Positions 7,766-15,417 of a stretch of DNA of 32,047 nt are shown here, one piece after another (position 1 is the stretch's first letter; every line of letters starts with the position of its first letter). This stretch comes from Gammaproteobacteria bacterium RIFCSPHIGHO2_12_FULL_38_11. GTDB lineage: Bacteria > Pseudomonadota > Gammaproteobacteria > Coxiellales > Coxiellaceae. The stretch is from positions 1 to 32,047 of the forward strand of contig MGXX01000020.1 of assembly GCA_001801515.1 (NCBI GenBank), given 5' to 3'. The notes under the pieces were generated by a model. The model searched no databases. It was given only the letters and a program-made list of their open reading frames with translations, and was not told where the DNA came from. Both the position numbers and the translations under genes were made by a program.

Positions 7766-7900
7766 TTGAAAGCATTGTTTTTAATTTTACTGTGTGTAAG
7801 CGTTAGTATGTTAGCAGGCTGCGGACAAGAAGGCTCATTATATTTACCCCATGGGAAATCAGAAGCTGCTCCTATTTCAACCGGGAAAGTAACACAATGA
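7766..7900 (+). CDS. lptM: LptM (YifL-type) lipoprotein, LPS translocon maturation factor
   Basis: A 44-codon gene that is easily missed because it is short and starts with TTG (AGGA sits 8 bp upstream). The product has a short hydrophobic signal (residues 2-15), a lipobox LAGC with the lipidated Cys at 19, then CGQEGSLYLP (19-28). This CGxxGPLYxP-like motif is the hallmark of the YifL/LptM family, which helps LptD and LptE assemble with the correct disulphides. Its stop overlaps the dapF start as ATGA (7897-7900), so the two are translationally coupled. In E. coli yifL also directly precedes dapF, and this synteny strengthens the call. Its partner LptD is encoded 4 kb away in this window. 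Confidence 0.88.
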   Translation: MKALFLILLCVSVSMLAGCGQEGSLYLPHGKSEAAPISTGKVTQ

Positions 7901-8724
7901 ATGAACTGTTTTTTACTAAAATGCACGCATTGGGTAATGATTTTGTTGTACTAGATACCATTCGACAATCCGTTACAATCACCCCTGAATTTATTCGCCA
8001 TATTGCCAACCGACATCGCGGCGTAGGATGCGATCAAGTATTGTTGTTAACGCCCACAGAAAATCCTGCGGCTGATTTTGGTTATCGTATTTTCAATGCG
8101 GATGGCAACGAAGTGTATCAATGCGGCAATGGTGCGCGCTGTATGGGCTTATTTATTCAATCAGAAAACTTAAGTGAAAAAAAAATTATTTATTTGGCAA
8201 CACGCCATCATGTTATGCGTGTGGCTTGCTTACCGCTAAATCAAATAGAAGTGGATATCGCCATACCTAACTTTAATCCTGCAAGCCTGCCTTTTATTAC
8301 CACAGAAAAGGCAGCACCTTATCACCTTCAATTATCAAAACATCATATTATTTTTGATGTGGTGAACGTCGGCAATCCTCACTGCATTATACGCGTAGAA
8401 AATGAAGTGGCCGACGATATAATCGACATTGGCAAACAGCTCAACGAACACCCCGTTTTTCCGCAAGGCGTAAACGTGGGATTTGTTTACGTTCAATCAC
8501 GTGACGCTATCAAATTAAACGTGTATGAGCGCGGCGTGGGTTTAACAGAAGCCTGCGGTAGTGGCGCCTGCGCTGCCGTGGCCATAGGTCGATATGCCGG
8601 TTATTTAAATGAAACTGTCACAGTACATCAAGCCGGTGGTTTATTACGCGTTACCTGGCCATCAGATGACGCGATGATCCAGCTGCAGGGATCAGCAACA
8701 ATTGTTTTTCGCGGTGTTTGGTAG
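7897..8724 (+). CDS. dapF: Diaminopimelate epimerase
   Basis: Converts LL- to meso-diaminopimelate for lysine and peptidoglycan synthesis in the cytosol. The 275-residue product (E. coli 274) has both catalytic cysteines in context: C76 in QCGNGARC and C220 in EACGSGACAA. The substrate-binding segment FTKMHALGNDFVV is at 6-18 and NVGNPHC at 157-163. Its ATG overlaps the lptM stop by 4 bp. A gap of about 85 bp with its own promoter separates it from the dksA-like gene. Confidence 0.97.
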   Translation: MNELFFTKMHALGNDFVVLDTIRQSVTITPEFIRHIANRHRGVGCDQVLLLTPTENPAADFGYRIFNADGNEVYQCGNGARCMGLFIQSENLSEKKIIYLATRHHVMRVACLPLNQIEVDIAIPNFNPASLPFITTEKAAPYHLQLSKHHIIFDVVNVGNPHCIIRVENEVADDIIDIGKQLNEHPVFPQGVNVGFVYVQSRDAIKLNVYERGVGLTEACGSGACAAVAIGRYAGYLNETVTVHQAGGLLRVTWPSDDAMIQLQGSATIVFRGVW

Positions 8725-8733
8725 CACTTCTTC

Positions 8734-8761
8734 TTGCTCATTTCACCAAATCAGATAAAAT
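8734..8761 (+). promoter_or_regulatory. Putative promoter of the dksA-like gene
   Basis: TTGCTC (8734-8739) and TAAAAT (8756-8761) lie 16 bp apart, roughly 50 bp before the start codon. The -35 matches at four of six positions. Confidence 0.4.
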
Positions 8762-8809
8762 GGCGTTTACATTATTTGGAAGCCTTTTCGTTTAAAGAGG
8801 GAGTGCATT

Positions 8810-9628
8810 ATGATAGCAAAAAAAAAGAAAAAGGTTATTAGCAAAAAACCGGCAAGAAAAGCAGTAAAAAACCCAAAAAAGGCCGTTAAAAAGGCGACAA
8901 AAAAAATCGTTAAAAAAGCAACGGTGAAAAAAACAGTAAAAAAAGCAGCAGCGAAAAAAACAATAAAAAAAATAACAAAAGCAAAACAACCCGCCAAAAA
9001 GACAACGCAAAAAACCGCAAAAAAAGCGCCGTCTAAAAAATCATTGGCAAAAAAATCTATTGTAAAACCTGCTACCAAACCTGTTGTTAAACAAAAAATC
9101 ACGAAGAAGCAGAGAAGTAAAAAAATGACTGAAAAACTGGAGTACAATGCAGGTGAAGAATTTGATGTTATTCAATTGCCAGAAAGAGCAACACCACGTA
9201 AAGCAACCACATTACTGGGCGCGCTGGAATTTACACCTTATCAACCTAAGCCCAATGAAACCTACATGAATGACGCGCAACGCGATCATTTTAGAAAAAT
9301 TTTAGATGCATGGAAGCAACAGCTAATGCAAGATGTCGATTTAACAGTAGGCCACTTAAAAGAAGAAGCTGTTTTTTACGCTGACCCTGTCGATCGCGCC
9401 ACACAAGAAGAAGGCTTTAATTTAGAATTGCGTACACGTGATCGCGAACGCAAATTAATTAAAAAAATTGAGCAATCACTCGATTTACTAAACACGAGTG
9501 AATATGGTCATTGCGAAGATTGTGGCGCAGATATTGGCATTCGTCGATTGGAAGCACGCCCAACCGCCGTAAAATGCATTGATTGCAAAACGTTCCAAGA
9601 AATTCGAGAAAAGCAGTTAGGTGGGTAA
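8810..9628 (+). CDS. dksA: DksA-family RNA polymerase-binding regulator with histone-H1-like N-terminal tail
   Basis: DksA binds the RNA polymerase secondary channel and works with ppGpp in the stringent response. Residues 106-272 form a normal DksA: coiled-coil region, the tip motif DPVDRA (D192, D195, A197), and a four-Cys zinc finger (C235, C238, C256, C259). Ahead of it lies a tail of about 105 residues with roughly 44 Lys, no Asp or Glu, and KKA/KKT/KKI repeats like bacterial H1-like proteins, so DNA or RNA binding is expected. AGAGGGAG gives a strong ribosome binding site for the ATG at 8810. An in-frame ATG at 9125, preceded by AGAGAAG, could start a 167-residue canonical form. E. coli DksA has 151 residues. 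A stop/start overlap of 8 bp links it to folB. Confidence 0.9.
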   Translation: MIAKKKKKVISKKPARKAVKNPKKAVKKATKKIVKKATVKKTVKKAAAKKTIKKITKAKQPAKKTTQKTAKKAPSKKSLAKKSIVKPATKPVVKQKITKKQRSKKMTEKLEYNAGEEFDVIQLPERATPRKATTLLGALEFTPYQPKPNETYMNDAQRDHFRKILDAWKQQLMQDVDLTVGHLKEEAVFYADPVDRATQEEGFNLELRTRDRERKLIKKIEQSLDLLNTSEYGHCEDCGADIGIRRLEARPTAVKCIDCKTFQEIREKQLGG

Positions 9629-9968
9629 AATTATTATTTCAGGTTTAACCGTGCACGCCGTCATTGGCGTGTATGCTTTCGAACAATCAATCACACAAAC
9701 TTTATCAATTGATTTATCTTTCGCAGTCGACGTTAATCATGCCGCAGAAAATGATTTATTAAATGATACACATGATTACGCGGTGATCTGCCACAGCATT
9801 ACTTCTTTTATCGAAAAAACACCCTGTCGCTTATTGGAAACATTAGCAAAACGATTAATCGACTATTTAAAAAATGAATTACAACTGACACAAGTACAAT
9901 TATCAATTACCAAGCACCCCAAGGATTTGCCCAATGTTAGCGGCATCACTGTTTCTATCAGCGCGTAA
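9621..9968 (+). CDS. folB: Dihydroneopterin aldolase FolB
   Basis: Cleaves 7,8-dihydroneopterin to 6-hydroxymethyl-dihydropterin in folate synthesis. The 115-residue product has the usual length, the ISGLTVHAVIGVYAFE segment with E21 at the pterin-binding position, a central ETLAKRL helix, and the late catalytic Lys in SITKHPK. The start is GTG and overlaps the dksA stop by 8 bp, so translation is probably coupled. The paralogue FolX (dihydroneopterin triphosphate epimerase) is a possible alternative, since a FolM-like reductase is close by. The last 66 bp overlap the convergent kinase-like gene, an unusually long shared end. Confidence 0.85.
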   Translation: MGKIIISGLTVHAVIGVYAFEQSITQTLSIDLSFAVDVNHAAENDLLNDTHDYAVICHSITSFIEKTPCRLLETLAKRLIDYLKNELQLTQVQLSITKHPKDLPNVSGITVSISA

Positions 9969-11735
9969 AGCCTGCCGTTTTTGCTGCTTCCAAATTAAAT
10001 GTAATGAGCTCGCTGCAAAACCAGACCCAATAGGCACTGGTGCCGGCACAGGACAAGCATAATCAGCCAGTGTTGTTCCCCATAACAATTCATTTGAAAT
10101 TTTTCTTTCGCGCAATATCTCCATCATTTTAAATTTAACGCGACTAACATGACCGCCTGAAAATAATCTGTCTGCCTGATCACGAATATTTTTCGTGAAT
10201 AGCGCTTGTTTTTTTTCAAGCTTCTTATCAACTGTTTCAGCAGTCCTGTTGCGAAAAGCTGCTATAAAATATGTAAATCCATTCATAGAAGGAAGAAGCT
10301 CAGAATAAACTTTATAAGGAACACCAAGCGAAATTAATTCAAGAAATTGTGTGGCGCATAACATGTTTCTCATCTGACCATTAAAAAATATTTTAGAAAA
10401 GTCTTCATACTGCTCATATGAAGTGTTCGTTTCACTGAAGAAAAGATCGAAATTCTTCTTATTGGCAGATCCCTCTTTACAAAAAGTCTCATAAAGTTTC
10501 GCTGCATAAGCCTGCCTTTCAATTTCATTTTTCAAAATAAGCCTAACATTCTCTCTTGTCGCAATATCTCTTACTAAGCAAGCAATAGCGATATCTTCTG
10601 CTCTTTCTTCTCGGGCAGCATCAGTATCATTTGTAACAGCCATTTTCACTTCTATTTTCAATTTTCGCAATGCTTCAAAAACTTCTCGTATCTCTTTTTC
10701 CTGAAGCGCATATTCGGCTTTATCGGGTTTTATATGTTTATCTGCATCACAAAATTCTTCGTTATAAGCACAAATATCTTTTCTCAAATGAGAATGTATA
10801 TACGCTTTATGCGTTTCCAGAAATTGATGATATTCTGGCATAAATACAAGTACTTTTTTAATCCGTGCTTGATGCGACATAATCGTATTCAATAATGCAT
10901 CAGAAAAAAAGGGGGAAGTGCCAGCGGGCGAGTGCGCTTCAATAAGCGAACTCACTCTATTTGATGTTGGCAGCAAAAGGAATTTGGTGAGTCGGTAAAA
11001 TAAGTGCTGCCTAAAATAAGGATCAATTGATAATTCTTCAATGATAACGCTTTCAACCAAATTAATTCGCCACTGAGAAAAAGGATCATTAAAAGGTTTA
11101 AGATTGTTAAACACACTAAGCTTAAGAATATCATCCGCAGATATAATACTAAAAGCATCGCAGGCATAATAAATTAAATTTGGCCATCGTGTTAACCGAT
11201 AATCGTCCAGTGTTTTTTCACCATATTGCCCTCCATCTGACAGAAGATTAGAAAATGTCGCCCACTTTCTATCATGATCAAAATGACATATTTCTTGTTT
11301 ATCGTAATCAAATCCCCAATTTTTCGTGTGTAAATCAGGATCTTGAAAACACAATACCGTTAATAAGATTTTTGAAAGTTCATCCTGCCTGTAAGGAAAA
11401 AAATTATCAATTACCTCTGCATGAAGCCTACACGCAGGCACGAACTGGGGAATGGTTTTTGATAGGAATTGAATATCGATTTTTTCAGGTGTTTCAACCT
11501 GATACACCCTTCCTTTTGGCGTGAACGCTGAATCAAAAACAAGTCGCATCAAATGCGCAGAAACAGCTTCAACCGTCGCAAGAAAGGGGTTCACTATGTT
11601 TTTTTTATCATGATAAGGGGTTGTTCCACCGCTTTTCTTTGTTTTTAGCGCAGCGCGAACATTATTATCGGCAGTATTATCCTCTAAGAAAAAAACAAGT
11701 GTTTGAGGTGTCGATTTAATAAGACATTTTGGCAT
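9903..11735 (-). CDS. Large orphan protein with kinase-like active-site motifs (610 aa); effector candidate
   Basis: I cannot assign a family. Residues 130-160 carry two motifs in the spacing of HipA-like or phosphatidylinositol-kinase-like folds: QDPDLHTKN (D134, N139; a D-x4-N catalytic loop as in HipA DGHAKN) and, 13 residues later, CHFDHDRKW (D153 or D155 at the metal-binding DFG position). E56 and the basic segment before it could serve the N-lobe. Residues 200-610 are mostly helical, charged, Leu-rich and without membrane segments or signal peptide. In a Legionellales-type genome a large, poorly conserved kinase-like orphan is a reasonable type IV effector candidate, but no clear C-terminal E-block was seen. 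The ATG at 11735 is preferred over a TTG at 11750. It follows folM by 33 bp on the same strand. Confidence 0.6.
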   Translation of the reverse strand: MPKCLIKSTPQTLVFFLEDNTADNNVRAALKTKKSGGTTPYHDKKNIVNPFLATVEAVSAHLMRLVFDSAFTPKGRVYQVETPEKIDIQFLSKTIPQFVPACRLHAEVIDNFFPYRQDELSKILLTVLCFQDPDLHTKNWGFDYDKQEICHFDHDRKWATFSNLLSDGGQYGEKTLDDYRLTRWPNLIYYACDAFSIISADDILKLSVFNNLKPFNDPFSQWRINLVESVIIEELSIDPYFRQHLFYRLTKFLLLPTSNRVSSLIEAHSPAGTSPFFSDALLNTIMSHQARIKKVLVFMPEYHQFLETHKAYIHSHLRKDICAYNEEFCDADKHIKPDKAEYALQEKEIREVFEALRKLKIEVKMAVTNDTDAAREERAEDIAIACLVRDIATRENVRLILKNEIERQAYAAKLYETFCKEGSANKKNFDLFFSETNTSYEQYEDFSKIFFNGQMRNMLCATQFLELISLGVPYKVYSELLPSMNGFTYFIAAFRNRTAETVDKKLEKKQALFTKNIRDQADRLFSGGHVSRVKFKMMEILRERKISNELLWGTTLADYACPVPAPVPIGSGFAASSLHLIWKQQKRQALRADRNSDAANIGQILGVLGN

Positions 11736-11768
11736 CGTATATAATCTCAAAAAGTGTAATTGTAGACA

Positions 11769-12521
11769 CTACAAATAGCTTAGGAGCATGCCTGCATCAA
11801 CAGAAATCATTTGCCCTGTAATGGACGCTTGCTCTGCTAAAAAAAAGGCAGTTTGCGCAATATCCATTGGGCTTATCTCTTTTTGCAATAGAACCGCAGC
11901 TTCAATCGCTTTTTTTTCAGCATCAGAAAAAGCATTTTTATTTTCAGGCCAAATTACATGTCCTGGTGCTACTGCATTCACACGAATTTGAGGTGCTAAT
12001 TCTAAGGCCAACGATTGCGTTAACATAGCTAACCCTGCTTTTGCACAAGAATAAAGGGGATAATTTTTCATCGGTTTTTTATTGGCATGCGTATCAACAA
12101 TATTAATAATATTACCATTGTTTTTCGCCAACAAAGGGGCAGCTGCCTGCGATAAAAAAAATGGCGCTTTGAGATTGCTGTTTAACAATAAATTCCAATC
12201 ATGCTCATTCGTTTTTCCAACAGGTGTGGGAAAAAAGGTTGACGCATTATTAATTAAAACATCCAAGCGATGCCAAATTGCATTTGCATCAAAAATTAAT
12301 TTTTCATAGGCATCAAAATTGTCTAAATCAGCTGAAATTGCAGCAGCAAAATTATCACGTCGTTCATTTAATTTTTTAATAAGTGTTTCTGCATCCTGTT
12401 TTGAATGCCGATAATGTACAATGACACGATAACCATTGAGATGAAAATACTCGGCAATCGAAGCGCCAATCCGCCTTGCCCCACCCGTTACTAACACAAC
12501 CTTTTGGTTTTTGTTGCTCAT
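11769..12521 (-). CDS. folM: SDR-family pteridine reductase (FolM/PTR1-like)
   Basis: NADPH-dependent short-chain reductase likely to reduce dihydropterins or dihydrofolate. The ATG at 12521 gives 250 residues and has AAGAG upstream; the longer frame to 12569 overlaps the divergent gene and adds no conserved sequence. The cofactor motif is TGGARRIG (12-19), where the Arg pair is typical of pteridine reductases, followed by NNAS (91-94). The usual SDR catalytic Ser is replaced by Asp (D143 in INIVD), as in Leishmania PTR1 and FolM, with Y157 and K161 completing the site. The surrounding pterin genes (folB, the PTPS-like gene) fit this role. An ordinary SDR of unknown substrate is the alternative. 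Confidence 0.8.
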   Translation of the reverse strand: MSNKNQKVVLVTGGARRIGASIAEYFHLNGYRVIVHYRHSKQDAETLIKKLNERRDNFAAAISADLDNFDAYEKLIFDANAIWHRLDVLINNASTFFPTPVGKTNEHDWNLLLNSNLKAPFFLSQAAAPLLAKNNGNIINIVDTHANKKPMKNYPLYSCAKAGLAMLTQSLALELAPQIRVNAVAPGHVIWPENKNAFSDAEKKAIEAAVLLQKEISPMDIAQTAFFLAEQASITGQMISVDAGMLLSYL

Positions 12522-12567
12522 ACGTTTATACTCTTGACTAGACAGGAATAGGGAATGTAGCCCCATC

Positions 12568-13692
12568 ATGACTCAATTACCATCACCTCATCCAGAAGCC
12601 AAAGCCCTATCAGATCAACTATTGTCGCAAATTATCGCCGAAATTAAAGCAACTCAGTTTATCTCTTTTGCGCGTTACATGGAATTGGCTTTATATGCGC
12701 CACAGTTTGGCTATTATCGTAATGGATTAAGGAAATTAGGTAAAGAGGGGGATTTCGTCACTGCGCCTGAAGTTTCACCCTTATTCTCCTACTGCCTTGC
12801 CAATCAATGTTCGGAAATTTTGCATAAATTAAAAGATGGCGATATCTTGGAATTTGGCGCTGGTACTGGCGTCATGGCTGCTGATATTTTAATAACACTG
12901 AAAAAACGAGGGCAATTACCCGATCATTATTATATTTTAGAGTTAAGTGCTGCATTAAAATCGATGCAAATGAAAACAATTCAAGAAAAAATTCCCGAAT
13001 TGCTTCACAAAGTAACCTGGTTAGATGCATTTCCCTCCAAACCCATTCAAGGCGTTATTTTAGCAAACGAAGTGTTGGATGCGATGCCTGTTAATGTGTT
13101 TAAAAATACGGGTGGCATTAAGGAATGTGCCGTAACACTAGATAATAATAATTTGTTGACGCTGTGTATTTCAGAAAATATTAAATTAACAACTGAAATT
13201 AATCAGTATGATATTAATTTTTCAGAAAACTATATGTCTGAAATTAATTTATATTTACCCGGCTGGATGAAAAGCATGGCCGATAGTTTATCGCGCGGCG
13301 CAGTATTTATTATTGATTACGGTTTTTTGCGTCATGAATATTATCACCCCGACCGAATGCAAGGAACATTGATGTGTCATTATCAACATCACGCACATCC
13401 CAATCCGCTTGTTTTTCCAGGCATTCAAGATATTACCGCACATGTTGATTTTACGGCAGTGGCAGAATCCGCTGAAAAATGTCATTTAAATGTTGCCGGA
13501 TTTTCTAATCAGGCAAGTTTTTTAATCAACTGTAACTTATTATCTTTTATCGATAATACATTAGATGAGAAAAAGCGTTTTAATCAAAATCGGCAGATTA
13601 TGAAATTAACATCACCAAATGAAATGGGTGAATTATTTAAAGTAATGGGGTTAACGAAAAATTATGAAGCAGAATTAATGGGATTTAAATAG
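12568..13692 (+). CDS. Class I SAM-dependent methyltransferase, MidA/NDUFAF7 family
   Basis: Member of the PF02636 (former DUF185) family. The mitochondrial homologue NDUFAF7 methylates an arginine of complex I subunit NDUFS2; the bacterial substrate is not established. The 374-residue product shows the family N-terminus ISFARYMELALYAPQFGYY (32-50) and GDFVTAPEVSPLF (61-73), then the SAM-binding LEFGAGTG (94-101), and later LANEVLDAMPV, which corresponds to the family NE(L/V)LDA(L/M)P motif. The gene is divergent from folM, with the two starts about 46 bp apart. Confidence 0.85.
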   Translation: MTQLPSPHPEAKALSDQLLSQIIAEIKATQFISFARYMELALYAPQFGYYRNGLRKLGKEGDFVTAPEVSPLFSYCLANQCSEILHKLKDGDILEFGAGTGVMAADILITLKKRGQLPDHYYILELSAALKSMQMKTIQEKIPELLHKVTWLDAFPSKPIQGVILANEVLDAMPVNVFKNTGGIKECAVTLDNNNLLTLCISENIKLTTEINQYDINFSENYMSEINLYLPGWMKSMADSLSRGAVFIIDYGFLRHEYYHPDRMQGTLMCHYQHHAHPNPLVFPGIQDITAHVDFTAVAESAEKCHLNVAGFSNQASFLINCNLLSFIDNTLDEKKRFNQNRQIMKLTSPNEMGELFKVMGLTKNYEAELMGFK

Positions 13693-13788
13693 CACAGTGC
13701 GAATACGACAGGGCTGTTCCCTAAAATTAACGTGCGCAGCTGATTGCGAATGATTCACGCGAGAAACTACTTACAGCAAGAGGTTACC

Positions 13789-14277
13789 ATGAAAAACAAA
13801 CACGCAACATTATACTTCAACCAAGGGCAATTTAAATTTTCTATTGCACATTTTACCCTTTTTTCCAGAACAGAGCGTGAGCCACTTCATGGCCATAATT
13901 ATTCTCTTCAAATAAAATTAACGGCGAAAATAAATGAGCCGGGTATTACCTTCGACTATCGATTACTGCACGATAAATTAAATGTACTGTGCAAACAGTT
14001 AAATTGGCACACCTTAATTCCAACCCAATCACCTTATATGCAAATCGAAGAAGATCCAGAACATTATCAAATTACGTTTAATCATAAATCTATGTGGTTA
14101 TTAAAAACGGATGTCGTTTTAATGCCCCTTGACAACATCACATTGGAAACCTTATCGCAATGGTTTTCCGATCAATTGGCGCAAGAAAAGCAATTTATCG
14201 AAGAATTTAGCATAAAGGATATTGCTATCAAAGTATTTAACGGCCCTTTTCATGCGGCACAGGCGTGTTGTTTATAG
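13789..14277 (+). CDS. 6-pyruvoyltetrahydropterin synthase-family enzyme, PTPS-III-like
   Basis: The 162-residue product belongs to the QueD/PTPS superfamily. Zinc ligands H21, H34 and H36 are in place (AHF...HGH). The catalytic Cys of QueD (CxxxHGH) is absent and E31 forms E-x-x-H-G-H (EPLHGHNY), the signature of PTPS-III enzymes, which turn dihydroneopterin triphosphate directly into 6-hydroxymethyl-dihydropterin and can replace FolB. It is therefore more likely a folate-route enzyme than a queuosine QueD, even though queE is nearby. The protein is longer than E. coli QueD (about 120). AAGAGG 5 bp upstream fixes the ATG at 13789; the frame runs back to 13744. The next gene starts 43 bp after its stop. 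Confidence 0.75.
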   Translation: MKNKHATLYFNQGQFKFSIAHFTLFSRTEREPLHGHNYSLQIKLTAKINEPGITFDYRLLHDKLNVLCKQLNWHTLIPTQSPYMQIEEDPEHYQITFNHKSMWLLKTDVVLMPLDNITLETLSQWFSDQLAQEKQFIEEFSIKDIAIKVFNGPFHAAQACCL

Positions 14278-14320
14278 AAAAATATGCTTTAATGTCGCCA
14301 TCATTATGGGGACTACTTTG

Positions 14321-14539
14321 ATGCATTATTTTTCATTACTACTTACTGCCACTGTGCATTTACGCCCAATTGTATTTTACATATCCTGCGCGACAATATT
14401 ATTCGTATTCACATTATTACTTTTTATATCAATTAAGCATAAAAAAGCCAATTACACAGAAATAACCTGGTCGCTCATTCCCTTCATTATGTTATTTTTA
14501 TTACTCATCCCTATTGTCACGGTATTTTTTACTTCATGA
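14321..14539 (+). CDS. Small membrane protein resembling the COX2 transmembrane hairpin (72 aa)
   Basis: Two membrane segments (about residues 16-37 and 51-70) joined by a short basic loop. The second segment begins [10 protein letters not shown], matching the E-x-x-W-T-x-x-P signature at the second helix of cytochrome oxidase subunit II. The periplasmic CuA domain of COX2 is completely absent: the protein ends two residues after the second helix. GGGGA lies 8 bp before the ATG at 14321; the open frame extends upstream into the PTPS gene but without a better start. Its stop overlaps the cyoE start as ATGA, so it is coupled to haem O synthesis. It could be a remnant of a lost coxB or a dedicated small partner of CyoE or of an oxidase encoded elsewhere. 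Confidence 0.7.
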   Translation: MHYFSLLLTATVHLRPIVFYISCATILFVFTLLLFISIKHKKANYTEITWSLIPFIMLFLLLIPIVTVFFTS

Positions 14540-15417
14540 AAAATAAAATTAAATCTTATCTCACCCTCTGTAAACCGCGCGTTGTTTTGTTAATGATATT
14601 AACCAGCATGGTCGGAATGGCTTTAGCACCTGTTCATTTTTCCTGGACAGTGTTTATTTTTGGCAATACCGGCATTGCATTGATGGCAGGCAGTGCTGCC
14701 GCCATTAATCATTTGGTTGATCGTCAAATTGACCGCATCATGAATCGCACACAAAATCGGCCCGTCGCACAAGGCACGATCACCACACGCAATGCGATTT
14801 TATTTTCAATTATTTTATGCGCGTTCTCACTTTTTATATTAATTAACTATGTAAATAATCTCACAGCGTTGTTAACCTTTTTAACCTTAATCGGCTATGC
14901 CGGTATTTATACTTTATTTTTAAAACATAAAACACCACAAAATATTGTGATCGGCGGCATAGCCGGTGCCGCACCACCATTACTGGGTTGGGTTGCAATG
15001 ACAGGACACATCGACCCAGGTGCCTTGTTATTAATGTTAATTATTTTTATTTGGACGCCCCCCCACTTTTGGGCCTTGGCAATTTACCGCGTTGATGAAT
15101 ATGCAAAAGCAAATGTCCCCATGTTGCCCGTCACGCACGGCATTTATTTTACAAAAATGAATATTGTTCTTTACACTATTTTATTATTTGCAATCACCCT
15201 ATTGCCTTTTGCAATCAACATGTCTGGTTGGCTATATTTAATTTCAGTTATTTTATTAAATATGCGATTTTTACAATGGACTATTCGTTTACTTTATACA
15301 AATAAACCCAAGATTGCTTTGTCTGTGTTTCGTTTTTCAATCATCTATTTGATGAGTTTGTTTGTTATCTTGCTTGCGGATCATTTCATCAAAACACCAC
15401 AATTTTTTATCCATTAA
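14536..15417 (+). CDS. cyoE: Protoheme IX farnesyltransferase (haem O synthase)
   Basis: UbiA-family membrane prenyltransferase that adds farnesyl to haem B, giving haem O for terminal oxidases. The 293-residue product has about nine hydrophobic segments and both Asp-rich motifs: NHLVDRQID (N58, D62, D66) and [16 protein letters not shown]. It follows the COX2-like mini-gene with a 4-bp ATGA overlap. No oxidase structural genes are in this window. Its last 81 bp overlap the 3' end of the convergent ttcA. Confidence 0.95.
   Translation: MKNKIKSYLTLCKPRVVLLMILTSMVGMALAPVHFSWTVFIFGNTGIALMAGSAAAINHLVDRQIDRIMNRTQNRPVAQGTITTRNAILFSIILCAFSLFILINYVNNLTALLTFLTLIGYAGIYTLFLKHKTPQNIVIGGIAGAAPPLLGWVAMTGHIDPGALLLMLIIFIWTPPHFWALAIYRVDEYAKANVPMLPVTHGIYFTKMNIVLYTILLFAITLLPFAINMSGWLYLISVILLNMRFLQWTIRLLYTNKPKIALSVFRFSIIYLMSLFVILLADHFIKTPQFFIH

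Noticed and set aside
8767..9147. Phe-rich open frame on the minus strand across the DksA tail
   Set aside because: It is the antisense reading of lysine codons (AAA/AAG read as TTT/CTT) and not a membrane protein gene.
11761..11773. Short palindrome TGTAGACACTACA between folM and the kinase-like gene
   Set aside because: Five-base arms are too short to distinguish from chance, and it overlaps the folM stop codon.
13693..13788. Gap between the MidA-family gene and the PTPS-like gene, checked for a tRNA or small RNA
   Set aside because: No cloverleaf, no strong hairpin with a T-run and no clear promoter were found; the in-frame part before 13789 is also unlikely to be coding because AAGAGG marks the later start.
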